Source: Bacteroidota bacterium (GTDB taxonomy: Bacteria > Bacteroidota > Bacteroidia > Cytophagales > Cyclobacteriaceae). From it: a stretch of DNA of 64,000 nucleotides. The position numbers were made by a program, and so were the translations under genes. Location: positions 104,619-168,618 of the forward strand of contig JAEZGH010000163.1 of assembly GCA_023417065.1 (NCBI GenBank), in the 5' to 3' direction. Every line of letters starts with the position of its first letter. Position 1 is the stretch's first letter. Under the pieces are notes generated by a model, which saw only the letters and a list, made by a program, of their open reading frames with translations, had not been told where the DNA came from and ran no database searches. Of the stretch, positions 9,413-17,856 are shown piece by piece.

Positions 9413-10684
9413 ATGACGATGAAATCATTAAAGTATATATATCACGTACTTCTCGCCATTATGGTGACGAGTACCTTTCTGATGTCGTGTGAAGACGACG
9501 ACGGGGTTTTCAGTGAAAAACCTAAGGGAACGCCGAACATCAGGTACATTCGGGTTACCAATCCTGAGTCGGCTGATTCTTTGCTCGTAGCCGCCGAACT
9601 TGGAGCGACTATCGCCATTGTCGGCGAAAATCTGGGTGGTACCAGAGAAGTTCGTTTCAACGACAGGGCAGCTACGCTTCAACCTACCTGGGTGACGAAC
9701 CGGGTGGTTATCGTATCTGTTCCATTGCTCGCACCTGATGAAGTAACCAATACGCTTTATCTCGTAGACGCGAACGGGAACACTATTGAGCATCCGTTCG
9801 AAGTGACCATTCCGCCACCAGCAGTAGACGCTGCGCGCAATGAATGGCCGCAGGTTGAAAAGGGTGAAAACCTTGTGATCATCGGTGACTACTTCTTTGA
9901 ACCTGTTACCGTCACCTTCAGCGGTGGCGTGCAGGGCGAAGTTGTGTCAGTAGGACAGCAAGAGGTGGTAGTGGCTATTCCTGACGGCGCAACCGAAGGA
10001 CCTGTCACGGTACAAACCAATTTCGGTACAACTGAATCTACATTCCATCTTTGGGATAGCCGGAACATTGTTCTCAACTTCGACGATCTGGTAGCCAACG
10101 GATGGCGTATCGGTATGACAGAAGGTGATCCTGATCATTCTATCGATGGCAATTATCTCGTTGTTCGCGGAAATATTGATGCAAACCAACGGGATGAAGG
10201 CCCCGGAGCTCCGGCTCAGTCGCCTTTCACTATGGAGTATTGGGGTGGAAGTGATCCCAGCAGAACGGAGAACTTCTATCCGCTATACCCCGGATCATAC
10301 CGTGAGTATGCACTTAAGTTTGAAGCAAAGATTATCAAATGGTTCGGAGGACATCTCAACTTGTGTCTCTCAACTCCCGACCATACAGGTAATAACCAGG
10401 AGATCTGGGGCAACGACCTGAATGCGCGGGCGATCTGGGCTCCGTGGGCAGAGAATAACCAGGAAGTGAGTACCGAAACCTGGATTACCGTTGTAGTGCC
10501 GATGACCGAGTTCCAGTATCATATGGGCCAGAGTGATGCACGTGGAGTGTACTATGACGGTGGACAAAAATTCATCGAGACGGCGGCAGGTAGCTTTAGC
10601 ACCTGGTTCCTCGGATCGCCTGAAAACGATGGCAACGCTGTCGAGTTCTACATCGACAATATCAGATTTGTACCACTCCAATAG
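9413..10684 (+). CDS. Surface glycan-binding lipoprotein with IPT/TIG domains (SGBP type)
   Basis: The start at ATG 9413 (or 9419) gives a lipoprotein signal ending LMSC, followed by a Cys-Glu-Asp-Asp-Asp run typical of Bacteroidota surface-export signals. The 423-aa product has two IPT/TIG immunoglobulin-like domains (about 42-135 and 136-220). A C-terminal domain of about 200 aa starts at NIVLNFDDLVANGWRIG and ends VEFYIDNIRFVPL, resembling the xyloglucan-binding domain of SGBP-B proteins. It begins 10 bases after the SusD stop. Its likely role is to hold polysaccharide at the cell surface for the SusCD complex. The ligand is inferred from context only. Confidence 0.85.
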   Translation: MTMKSLKYIYHVLLAIMVTSTFLMSCEDDDGVFSEKPKGTPNIRYIRVTNPESADSLLVAAELGATIAIVGENLGGTREVRFNDRAATLQPTWVTNRVVIVSVPLLAPDEVTNTLYLVDANGNTIEHPFEVTIPPPAVDAARNEWPQVEKGENLVIIGDYFFEPVTVTFSGGVQGEVVSVGQQEVVVAIPDGATEGPVTVQTNFGTTESTFHLWDSRNIVLNFDDLVANGWRIGMTEGDPDHSIDGNYLVVRGNIDANQRDEGPGAPAQSPFTMEYWGGSDPSRTENFYPLYPGSYREYALKFEAKIIKWFGGHLNLCLSTPDHTGNNQEIWGNDLNARAIWAPWAENNQEVSTETWITVVVPMTEFQYHMGQSDARGVYYDGGQKFIETAAGSFSTWFLGSPENDGNAVEFYIDNIRFVPLQ

Positions 10685-10694
10685 AATCAAGAAC

Positions 10695-12734
10695 ATGAGA
10701 ACATTTGCAAATAAATTAACGTGGTTCACACCCGTGCTATTGCTGGGGTGCATGCTGTTCCTCAGCTCGTGCGAGGATGAAGATGATAAGAAATCGTCCG
10801 CCATCGTGCTGGAAAGCTTCGGACCTTCGGGCGTTCACCATGGCGATGAAATAAGTTTCATTGGGATGAACCTCGACCGGGTAACGTCTATCGTACTTCG
10901 TCCGGCAGTCGAAATCCCAAGCTCGGCGTTTAAGAGCCGCTCCAGTGACAGAATCGTAATAACAGTCCCTGAGGAAGCAGAAGCCGGCAAGGTGATTCTG
11001 AAGACACCGTCAGGAGACATTGAATCAAAAACGATCCTGAACTTCGAAGTTCCTGTTGTCATTACCAGTATCACGGAAGAAGTGAAACCAGGATCGATCC
11101 TTACCATTACCGGTGATAAGATCAACTGGATCGAACGCGTAGTGTTTGCCGGTGACATTGAAGTTGTTCAGGACGACTTCGTCAGCCAGACGCAAACGCA
11201 GCTTCAGATAACGGTGCCTTATGAGGCCCAGACCGGTTACCTCATCTTCTATACTGGTGGCACTAAGCCGCTGAGTTTTGGATCGGAAGAACAACTTATT
11301 GTTACAGTTCCCAAAGTAACCGAGATCAGTCCAGCGGAAATTATTCACACCAATAACCTGACCATCAAAGGTAGCGACCTTGATCTCATCACGTTGGTAG
11401 TGTTTGGAGGTGGTGCGGAAGTGGCAAGCGAAGACTTCGTAAGTCACTCAGCTGAGGAAATCGTCGTTGCAGTTCCTGCTACGGCTACCAAGGGAATGGT
11501 GACGCTGAAACAGTCTTCACCGATCGATGTTGAAGCAGGTGAGTTGACCATTATTCTGCCCGCAGGTACATCGGTGTCTCCTTCTCCTGCTGTTCCCGGG
11601 ACCGATGACATCACCATCACCGGTACCAATCTCTTGCTTGTGAAGACACTCTTGCTTCCTGGTAACGTTGAAGTCGCAGCGGAGAACTTCATCGCGCATA
11701 GCGATACCGAGATTAAACTTGCTTTCCCTGCGGGTGCAGGTCAGGGTGCTGTTGAGTTCATTACGATTCACGATTTCAGAGCACCTCTCGGCGTAGTTGT
11801 AAGGGTACCTTCTACCGGATCTTTCCCTGTGCTTGATTACTATATCTACAAGGATGGATTGCAAGCAGGATGGCAGCAATACGGTGGTTGGGGACACGTG
11901 AGCCAGGATTATGAAAATGAGGAGAATCCTGCAAATGGTTCCATGGCGATCAAGACTGTGTTCAACGATCCATGGGGGGCAGTACAGATCAACAATCAGA
12001 ATGGACCGAATGTTTTTGCGGGCTACAACTACCTCGTATTCTATGTACACACCAATATGGATTCCGAAATTATTGTCCAGATAGGCGAAAATGGCGATTA
12101 CTATCCGCCTGCGTTTACAGGAAATAAGTACCACCAGATTGTGGTTCCTCTGGCAGACCTTCAGGGTGCAAATAATGTGACTGAACTGCGGATCAAGAAC
12201 AATAACACAGACGCTCCGACGAACAACACCATCGTTTATATCGATGAAATCGGACTTACGATTGATCCTCCGATGGGATTGTTGCCGGAACTCGTAACGG
12301 TGTTCTATGACGATGAAATGAAGAGTCCGTTTGGTCTCGGTGGAGGCTGGGGCGGTTCATCTACCGATACCGAAAACATTGAGCAACAACGTCAGGGCGA
12401 GAAATCCATCAAGGCGGTGTTCGCAGGAGGTTTCAGCGGTGCGGCTCAGTTTGGTGCATGGGGCGGCCCGGCTCCGACAACCGCGGGCATGCAGTATTTT
12501 GCTTTCTCAATTTATGGGGGCGCTGGTACTGGCGGAAAAACGATTAATGTGAACATCAAACCTACTACTGACGGCGATGCTACTACGGTAGAAGTAACTG
12601 TTGAGGAGGGCAAATGGAAAGATGTTCAGATTCCGCTGTCTGAGTTTGGAAGTCCTGCATCGATTGGAGAAATCCAGTTCCAGGACACTGACTGGACGGG
12701 AGCTGTTTATATCGACCACGTCGGATTAATGTAG
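10695..12734 (+). CDS. Large IPT/TIG surface glycan-binding lipoprotein with duplicated C-terminal domain
   Basis: Starts at ATG 10695, 10 bases after the preceding stop; the signal peptide ends LSSC followed by acidic EDEDD. The 679-aa product has about four consecutive IPT/TIG repeats (residues about 36-121, 122-207, 208-290, 291-373), each with a VEVxxxDFxxHS-like core. Two related carbohydrate-binding-like domains follow (about 380-525 and 528-679). Both contain an aromatic GGWG segment and close on a VYIDEIGL / VYIDHVGL strand, so they look like an internal duplication. Four stacked Ig modules would lift the binding modules away from the membrane. It is the last gene before a strong terminator. 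Confidence 0.8.
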   Translation: MRTFANKLTWFTPVLLLGCMLFLSSCEDEDDKKSSAIVLESFGPSGVHHGDEISFIGMNLDRVTSIVLRPAVEIPSSAFKSRSSDRIVITVPEEAEAGKVILKTPSGDIESKTILNFEVPVVITSITEEVKPGSILTITGDKINWIERVVFAGDIEVVQDDFVSQTQTQLQITVPYEAQTGYLIFYTGGTKPLSFGSEEQLIVTVPKVTEISPAEIIHTNNLTIKGSDLDLITLVVFGGGAEVASEDFVSHSAEEIVVAVPATATKGMVTLKQSSPIDVEAGELTIILPAGTSVSPSPAVPGTDDITITGTNLLLVKTLLLPGNVEVAAENFIAHSDTEIKLAFPAGAGQGAVEFITIHDFRAPLGVVVRVPSTGSFPVLDYYIYKDGLQAGWQQYGGWGHVSQDYENEENPANGSMAIKTVFNDPWGAVQINNQNGPNVFAGYNYLVFYVHTNMDSEIIVQIGENGDYYPPAFTGNKYHQIVVPLADLQGANNVTELRIKNNNTDAPTNNTIVYIDEIGLTIDPPMGLLPELVTVFYDDEMKSPFGLGGGWGGSSTDTENIEQQRQGEKSIKAVFAGGFSGAAQFGAWGGPAPTTAGMQYFAFSIYGGAGTGGKTINVNIKPTTDGDATTVEVTVEEGKWKDVQIPLSEFGSPASIGEIQFQDTDWTGAVYIDHVGLM

Positions 12735-12758
12735 CTTTTGTTTGGGTTTTTCATAGAG

Positions 12759-12790
12759 GCCGTCCCGCGATTTGCGGGGCGGCTTTTTTT
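12759..12790 (+). terminator. Rho-independent terminator of the SusCD operon
   Basis: A 10-bp stem (12759-12768 with 12774-12783, one G-T pair) with a 5-base loop is followed by seven T. It lies 25 bases after the stop of the second surface glycan-binding gene. Confidence 0.9.
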
Positions 12791-12893
12791 ATGGGTAGTT
12801 CGTGAACGCACTGCCGAAAGTCATGGTATCAACAGCCCTCCGTGTCCCAGCCTGCTGCCTCGGATTTAACTCATTCCGGATAGTGTTCCGATT

Positions 12894-12931
12894 TTCATCC
12901 TCCGTTCATCCTCCGTTCATCCTCCGTTCAT
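12894..12931. repeat. Tandem repeat, 11-bp unit TTCATCCTCCG, 3.5 copies
   Basis: Three perfect copies of TTCATCCTCCG (12894-12904, 12905-12915, 12916-12926) are followed by a partial TTCAT. Such arrays change length by slippage; no function is evident. Confidence 0.9.
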
Positions 12932-13149
12932 TGTATAGTCTTGTATGCCGTGAAATTGATCGGGAAACGAATGCCCCGCGTCTCCCGGAAGGGTGGATAA
13001 TGCAGTCAGCTTGACGGATCAGTCAGGTGGTCAGATTTGCCAGCCTGACGCCTGACCACTACCTCATTCCAAAACAAAAATTTTGGCCGGTCATGGTCAT
13101 GACATGAATTCCCAATGCCCTGTCCGGGTATTACCCATATATAAGCCGT

Positions 13150-13220
13150 ACCTTATAGGTACAGCTTATATACGGGATATATACAGCTTATATACAGCTT
13201 ATATACAGGTTATATACAGG
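13150..13220. repeat. Tandem repeat, 11-bp unit ACAGCTTATAT, about 6.5 copies
   Basis: In-register copies start at 13150, 13161, 13172, 13183, 13194 and 13205, with a partial copy to 13220. The central copies read ACAGCTTATAT; the outer ones diverge (ACCTTATAGGT, ACGGGATATAT, ACAGGTTATAT). A period of 11 bp is close to one helical turn, so AT-rich steps recur on one face of the DNA. This could favour bending or repeated protein binding. Confidence 0.85.
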
Positions 13221-13407
13221 ACTAAATTAATGTTTTAACATGCAATACAGACGCGAATGAAGTTGCCGTGAGGATGCACAACGATCCACGAATGCTAAGC
13301 GGTCTTATCGGCTAATGCTACGGCATAGACTTGCGTCGACACCTCATGTAAAACAAATCAGCCCCACTTTTGAAACATTTGATGACCATCATGGAACAGT
13401 CAGTGTC

Positions 13408-13437
13408 TTTGATGCATTGCTTCCATCCCTAATTTTG
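13408..13437 (+). promoter_or_regulatory. Bacteroidota promoter, TTTG and TAATTTTG boxes
   Basis: TTTG at 13408-13411 and TAATTTTG at 13430-13437 match the -33 and -7 consensus of the Bacteroidota primary sigma factor with an 18-bp spacer. It would start transcription near 13444, ahead of the 53-codon ORF and the GH3 gene. Confidence 0.6.
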
Positions 13438-13517
13438 TGATGCTGTCGATATGAAGCTCTCTTCTTGAATCGGCGCTTTATCAAAACAAAGTTCAAACGC
13501 CCAATACAGCCTGACAC

Positions 13518-13679
13518 ATGAAATTTATCGATGAGCGTGATCTCCGGAAATCCGATCAAAAGTCACGCGCATTTTATGACAAGTGTCTGTACAATTCCGG
13601 AAATGACTTCGTAACTCAGCGTTTGTTTGCCGCCACCGGTGATTCCCGGTTTTCCGGTGTGACCAGTAATGCCATCTGA
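13518..13679 (+). CDS. Possible small ORF of 53 aa upstream of GH3
   Basis: ATG 13518 to TGA 13679 codes for a 53-aa charged, soluble peptide (begins MKFIDERDLRKSDQK) with no signal, no membrane segment and no family I recognise. It lies between a good promoter (13408-13437) and the GH3 start at 13719, so it would be translated from the GH3 leader if that promoter is used. It may be a leader peptide, a decayed gene fragment or chance. Little else supports it. Confidence 0.25.
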   Translation: MKFIDERDLRKSDQKSRAFYDKCLYNSGNDFVTQRLFAATGDSRFSGVTSNAI

Positions 13680-13718
13680 CGACCCATTCAAAACAACCAG
13701 AACAATAATTTTCAACCT

Positions 13719-15875
13719 ATGATCAAAAGCCTGACAAAACTGATTCCGGTAATTGCCGCGATCGTTTTTTATTCCTGCTCAACGCCAGAGAAGGCAGCGA
13801 CGTCCAACGCGGTCGAGAACCGTATCGATTCGCTAATCGCCCTGATGACTATTGAAGAAAAAGTTGCCATGATTCACGCGGAGTCATCGTTTACTTCCGG
13901 TGGAGTGGAACGCCTCGGTATTCCTTCGTGGAAGATGTCCGATGGACCTCACGGCGTCCGCAAAGAACACGGTACTGACTACATCCCCGATGAAGGCGTT
14001 GCTGACTCGGTAACATACCTGCCGGTAGGCGTTACACTGGCATCGACGTGGAATCCCGACCTGGGCTATGCCTACGGTAAAGTACTTGGTGCGGAGGCAA
14101 ATGCACGGGGTAAAGACGTGATCCTCGGCCCCGGAGTGAACATCATTCGCACACCTCTCAATGGCCGGAACTTCGAATACCTTAGCGAAGACCCGTTCCT
14201 TGCCAGCAAGATGGTGGTAGGATACGTTAAGGGTGTGCAGGACCAGGGAGTGTCGACAAGTGTGAAACACTATGCAGCGAATAACCAGGAAATTGAACGC
14301 AATTCCATCAATGTTGAAATGAGTGAGCGTGCCCTGCGTGAAATTTATCTTCCCGCATTTCGCGCTGCCGTTCAGGAGGGCGATGCGAACACCGTAATGG
14401 GCTCGTACAACAAGTTTCGCGGACAATTTGCTACGCACAACGATTACCTGGTCAACACTATCCTCAAAGGCGAATGGGGATTCAAAGGAGTTCTCATGAG
14501 CGACTGGGGCGCAGTCCACAATACGATGGAAGCCATTAACAATGGCACGGACCTCGAAATGGGTACTGACCTGGCATTGGGGCCGAACCCTGACTATGGC
14601 AAGTTCTTCCTTGGTGATACCGTAATAAGCCTTGTCAAGGGCGGTCAGGTCGATGAGAAGATCATCGACGACAAAGTGCGCCGCATTCTGCGCATCATGT
14701 TCAAGACACACATGTTCGGAAAACGCCCTGCAGGATCATTGAATACCTCAGAGCACCAGTCCACCGCGCTTAAGGTTGCTGAAGAAGGTATTGTCCTGTT
14801 GAAGAATGACAACGTACTGCCATTGTCAGGCGTACGAAGTATTGCCGTGATAGGTGCAAATGCAGATCAGAAACATGCCGGCGCAGGCGGAAGCTCGCAG
14901 GTGAATGCAAAATACGAAGTGACTGCGCTGGAGGGGATACGCAAGCTTGCAGACGAAAACATCAAAGTGTCATATGCGCCGGGATATGTGATCTCGAAAG
15001 ACGGCAAAGCAGATCCCAAATTAATACAGGAAGCTTCGCGTCTGGCTGCAATGTCGGATATGGTAGTTTATGTCGGAGGTTGGATCCATGGATTTTCTGA
15101 TGCTTGGAATGATAACGCGTTCGATTCGGAAAGTGTAGACAAACCATCGATGAAGCTGCCCTTTGAACAGGATCGCCTGATTGCTGAAATCCAGAAAGCC
15201 AATCCCAATAACGTAGTCGTGTTGTATGGTGGTGCTGCCACAGACATGACACCGTGGAATACAAATGCAAAGGCCGTTATTCAGGCATGGTATCCCGGTA
15301 TGGAAGGAGGTACAGCCCTGGCGAATATTATCTTCGGTAAGACAAATCCTTCGGGGAAATTGCCCATGACATTCCCTAAAAAGCTTGAGGATTCGCCGGC
15401 CCATGCCATTGGTGAATACCCGGGAAAAGGCGGCGTTGTTAATTACAACGAAGGATTGCTGGTTGGATATCGCTACTTCGATACGAAGAATGTTGAACCG
15501 CTATATGCCTTTGGCCATGGACTGTCGTACACGACCTTTGAGATGGAGAACCTGAGAGTGACCACGGGTGAGCGAAGGGCGACTGTTCGTGTTACAGTGA
15601 AAAATACCGGCAAGATTGCGGGAGCGGAAGTGGTGCAGGTGTATGTGAAAGACAACGAGGCTTCGCTGGAACGTCCTGAAAAGGAACTTAAGGGATTCTC
15701 CAAACTGTTCCTGCAGCCCGGTGAATCCAAAGAAGTTGAAATCGAGTTGCCGGAATCCGCCTTCCAGTTTTTCGATGACAAAAAAATGCAATGGGTACTT
15801 GAACCTGGCACGTTCACCATCAAGGTTGGAAACTCGTCTGCAAATATTTTACTTGAGGAACAAATATCGTTGTAG
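13719..15875 (+). CDS. GH3 family beta-glucosidase lipoprotein
   Basis: 718 aa with signal MIKSLTKLIPVIAAIVFYSC (lipobox FYSC). The GH3 N-terminal TIM barrel (about 30-320) contains the nucleophile D262 in VLMSDWGAVHNT and the substrate-binding KHYAANNQE. The C-terminal alpha/beta sandwich (about 350-590) and a fibronectin-III-like tail (about 640-705) follow. Members remove terminal beta-linked glucose or xylose from oligosaccharides in the periplasm. It sits just outside the SusCD operon with its own promoter and terminator. It would complement the GH31 in stripping xyloglucan-type oligosaccharides, which is an inference. Confidence 0.93.
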   Translation: MIKSLTKLIPVIAAIVFYSCSTPEKAATSNAVENRIDSLIALMTIEEKVAMIHAESSFTSGGVERLGIPSWKMSDGPHGVRKEHGTDYIPDEGVADSVTYLPVGVTLASTWNPDLGYAYGKVLGAEANARGKDVILGPGVNIIRTPLNGRNFEYLSEDPFLASKMVVGYVKGVQDQGVSTSVKHYAANNQEIERNSINVEMSERALREIYLPAFRAAVQEGDANTVMGSYNKFRGQFATHNDYLVNTILKGEWGFKGVLMSDWGAVHNTMEAINNGTDLEMGTDLALGPNPDYGKFFLGDTVISLVKGGQVDEKIIDDKVRRILRIMFKTHMFGKRPAGSLNTSEHQSTALKVAEEGIVLLKNDNVLPLSGVRSIAVIGANADQKHAGAGGSSQVNAKYEVTALEGIRKLADENIKVSYAPGYVISKDGKADPKLIQEASRLAAMSDMVVYVGGWIHGFSDAWNDNAFDSESVDKPSMKLPFEQDRLIAEIQKANPNNVVVLYGGAATDMTPWNTNAKAVIQAWYPGMEGGTALANIIFGKTNPSGKLPMTFPKKLEDSPAHAIGEYPGKGGVVNYNEGLLVGYRYFDTKNVEPLYAFGHGLSYTTFEMENLRVTTGERRATVRVTVKNTGKIAGAEVVQVYVKDNEASLERPEKELKGFSKLFLQPGESKEVEIELPESAFQFFDDKKMQWVLEPGTFTIKVGNSSANILLEEQISL

Positions 15876-15897
15876 GAAATCCCATACCAAACAAGGG

Positions 15898-15927
15898 AGG
15901 CCGCCTGAATAGGGTGGCCTTTTTTTT
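15898..15927 (+). terminator. Rho-independent terminator after GH3
   Basis: AGGCCGCCT at 15898-15906 pairs with AGGGTGGCCT at 15911-15920 with one bulge, followed by a run of T to 15927. It is 22 bases after the GH3 stop. Confidence 0.85.
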
Positions 15928-16003
15928 GAATAAAGGTGTACCGGATGGGGCAACTTGCATAAGCCCCGTTAATTGATAAACTTGTAGTGAATAAATACAC
16001 CTA

Positions 16004-16810
16004 ATGGAAGTACTTAAAGACCTTCGACTTGCCGTTCTCATCGACGCAGATAACGTACCCTATTCCCAGGTTCAGGCCATGCTTCAGGAAATCGCGAAGT
16101 ACGGGACGCCGACGTTCAAGCGCATCTATGCGGACTGGACTAAGCCGACGGTCTCCGGATGGAAGACCAAACTTCTGGAGCATGCGATTACTCCGGTGCA
16201 ACAGTACAGCTATACGACGGGCAAGAACTCTTCGGATTCTGCGCTTATCATCGACGCTATGGATATCCTTTATACAGGCAGGGTCGATGGCTTCTGCATT
16301 GTTTCCAGCGACAGCGATTTCACGCGGTTGGCGACACGTCTTCGTGAGGCCGGGATGAAAGTCTTTGGCATTGGCGAGAAGAAAACACCTCTCGCATTCA
16401 TATCCGCCTGTGACAAATTCATTTATATAGAGATCCTCAAGGGCAACGGCGAGAACAAGAAGAAACCGCAGGCGTCGACTGCGCGGAAGAAAAGCCCGCA
16501 GAAACGCGCCAAGGAGGAACCTGTTGAGACAGCAAATGCCGCCGATACGATGGACAACATCAACTGGGAACTGGTAAATCTCATCGAAACATCTATCAAT
16601 GACCTCGCTGACGAAAGTGGTTGGGTTTTCCTGGGTGACCTTGGCAACCTCCTGTTAAAGAAAAAGCCCGACTTTGACCCTCGTAATTTCGGTTTCAAGA
16701 AGCTGGTATCGCTGATCGAAAGTTTAAATCAGTTCGAGGTGAACAAAGAAAGCTCGGGGAAGGGAAATATCTCGCACGTCTATGTGCGCAATAAACAGCT
16801 GGCAAGCTGA
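16004..16810 (+). CDS. NYN domain protein with C-terminal LOTUS/OST-HTH domain
   Basis: 268 aa. The N-terminal NYN (PIN-like, LabA/DUF88) domain spans about 8-145. It carries the conserved acidic set: D in AVLIDADNVP, D in NSSDSALIIDAMD and D in IVSSDSDFTRLA. A basic, Ala/Lys-rich linker (about 150-180) leads to a LOTUS/OST-HTH-like fold (about 195-262, GWVFLGDLGNLLLKKKPDFD). NYN domains are metal-dependent ribonuclease folds and LOTUS domains bind RNA, so RNA processing or turnover is likely; the target is unknown. It is a single gene with a simple leader; TAAACTTG at 15977 is a one-mismatch promoter box. Confidence 0.88.
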   Translation: MEVLKDLRLAVLIDADNVPYSQVQAMLQEIAKYGTPTFKRIYADWTKPTVSGWKTKLLEHAITPVQQYSYTTGKNSSDSALIIDAMDILYTGRVDGFCIVSSDSDFTRLATRLREAGMKVFGIGEKKTPLAFISACDKFIYIEILKGNGENKKKPQASTARKKSPQKRAKEEPVETANAADTMDNINWELVNLIETSINDLADESGWVFLGDLGNLLLKKKPDFDPRNFGFKKLVSLIESLNQFEVNKESSGKGNISHVYVRNKQLAS

Positions 16811-16892
16811 CCGCCGGTAACAAAGCCCTTAATTATCTGGTGATAATCATCTAAATTCGGGACGTCGCCGATAATTAAAACCTTTTTCTTCC

Positions 16893-17795
16893 ATGAATAC
16901 AACCAACACAACGACGTCATCCAGAAGGGATGTTCTGAAGAAACTGGCAGGTTCAGCTGCCGTTACCATGGCAGGCTTATCCCTGTCGGAACGAGTTGCC
17001 GCCGCAGAGGCAGTACTGGAGAACAACCTGAAGGGGAAGATCAACCATTCCGTATGCCGCTGGTGCTATCAGGATATACCTTTTGAGGATTTATGTAAAG
17101 CTGCCAAAAATATTGGGATTGCTTCAATCGAACTGGTCGGGCCCGAGGAATGGCCTGTCATGCAGAAGTATGGGTTGACGGCCGCATTGCCCTGGGGCGC
17201 GGGAAAAGGTATCACGGAAGGATTCAACAACCCTGCCTTCCATTCGGAATTGATTGAAAGTTACGAAGCGATGATTCCGAAAGTTGCCGCGGCAGGTTAC
17301 AGCCAGATCATTTGTTTCTCAGGTAATCGCAATGGCCTTGATGATGAGAAGGGTATCGAAAACTGCGCCATCGGCTTGAAGAAGCTTATGCCCATTGCAG
17401 AAAAACACAAGGTCACCCTGGTCATGGAGCTGCTGAACAGCAAGGTGGATCACCACGATTATCAATGCGATCATACCGAATGGGGCGTTGCGCTCTGTGA
17501 AAAGATCGGCTCTGAACGTTTCAAGTTGCTATACGATATTTATCATATGCAGATCATGGAAGGTGACGTGATCGCCACGATCCGCAAGTACCACAAATAT
17601 ATCTCGCATTATCATACGGGCGGAGTACCCGGGCGGAACGAGATTGATGACACGCAGGAGTTAAATTATCCCGCGATCATGAAAGCAATCCTCGAAACAG
17701 GGTTCAAGGGATTTGTCGCGCAGGAATTTATTCCTAAACGCGAAGACAAAATTGCGTCGCTGAAGCAAGGCGTTCAGATCTGCGATGTGGCATAA
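16893..17795 (+). CDS. Tat-exported sugar isomerase/epimerase-like TIM barrel (hydroxypyruvate isomerase-like)
   Basis: 300 aa. The N-terminus carries a twin-arginine signal, SRRDVLKKLAGSAAVTMAG, ending near AAA. The rest is a xylose-isomerase-like TIM barrel beginning NHSVCRWCYQDIPFEDLC. Candidate metal ligands are E in VTLVMELLNSK, D/H in LLYDIYHMQ, H in YHTGGVPGRNE and E in VAQEFIPKRED, the usual hydroxypyruvate-isomerase/AP-endonuclease-2 layout. The reaction is probably an aldose-ketose isomerisation or epimerisation in the periplasm. The actual substrate cannot be told. It stands alone and ends at a terminator. Confidence 0.85.
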   Translation: MNTTNTTTSSRRDVLKKLAGSAAVTMAGLSLSERVAAAEAVLENNLKGKINHSVCRWCYQDIPFEDLCKAAKNIGIASIELVGPEEWPVMQKYGLTAALPWGAGKGITEGFNNPAFHSELIESYEAMIPKVAAAGYSQIICFSGNRNGLDDEKGIENCAIGLKKLMPIAEKHKVTLVMELLNSKVDHHDYQCDHTEWGVALCEKIGSERFKLLYDIYHMQIMEGDVIATIRKYHKYISHYHTGGVPGRNEIDDTQELNYPAIMKAILETGFKGFVAQEFIPKREDKIASLKQGVQICDVA

Positions 17796-17820
17796 CTATC
17801 GCTGATTGAATTAATTAAGA

Positions 17821-17856
17821 TGGGAGACCCCGCGAGGAGGTTTCCCATTTTGTTTT
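17821..17856 (+). terminator. Terminator between the TIM-barrel gene and the convergent AI-2E gene
   Basis: TGGGAGACC (17821-17829) pairs with GGTTTCCCA (17839-17847), one G-T pair, followed by a T-rich tract. It ends the plus-strand gene and touches the stop codon of the minus-strand gene, so it may act in both directions. Confidence 0.8.

Larger units (their letters stand above)
12735..13718. other. Long intergenic region before GH3
   Basis: Nearly 1 kb without a convincing long gene. After the terminator it holds two unrelated 11-bp tandem repeat arrays (12894-12931 and 13150-13220), a promoter with both -33 and -7 boxes (13408-13437) and a 53-codon ORF (13518-13679), each listed separately. 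I see no tRNA or other known RNA. The promoter position allows a leader of about 275 nt for GH3 or a short independent transcript. Confidence 0.6.

Noticed and set aside
12802..13014. 70-codon ORF after the SusCD terminator
   Set aside because: It runs through the TTCATCCTCCG tandem repeat, which creates its repetitive middle; no promoter.
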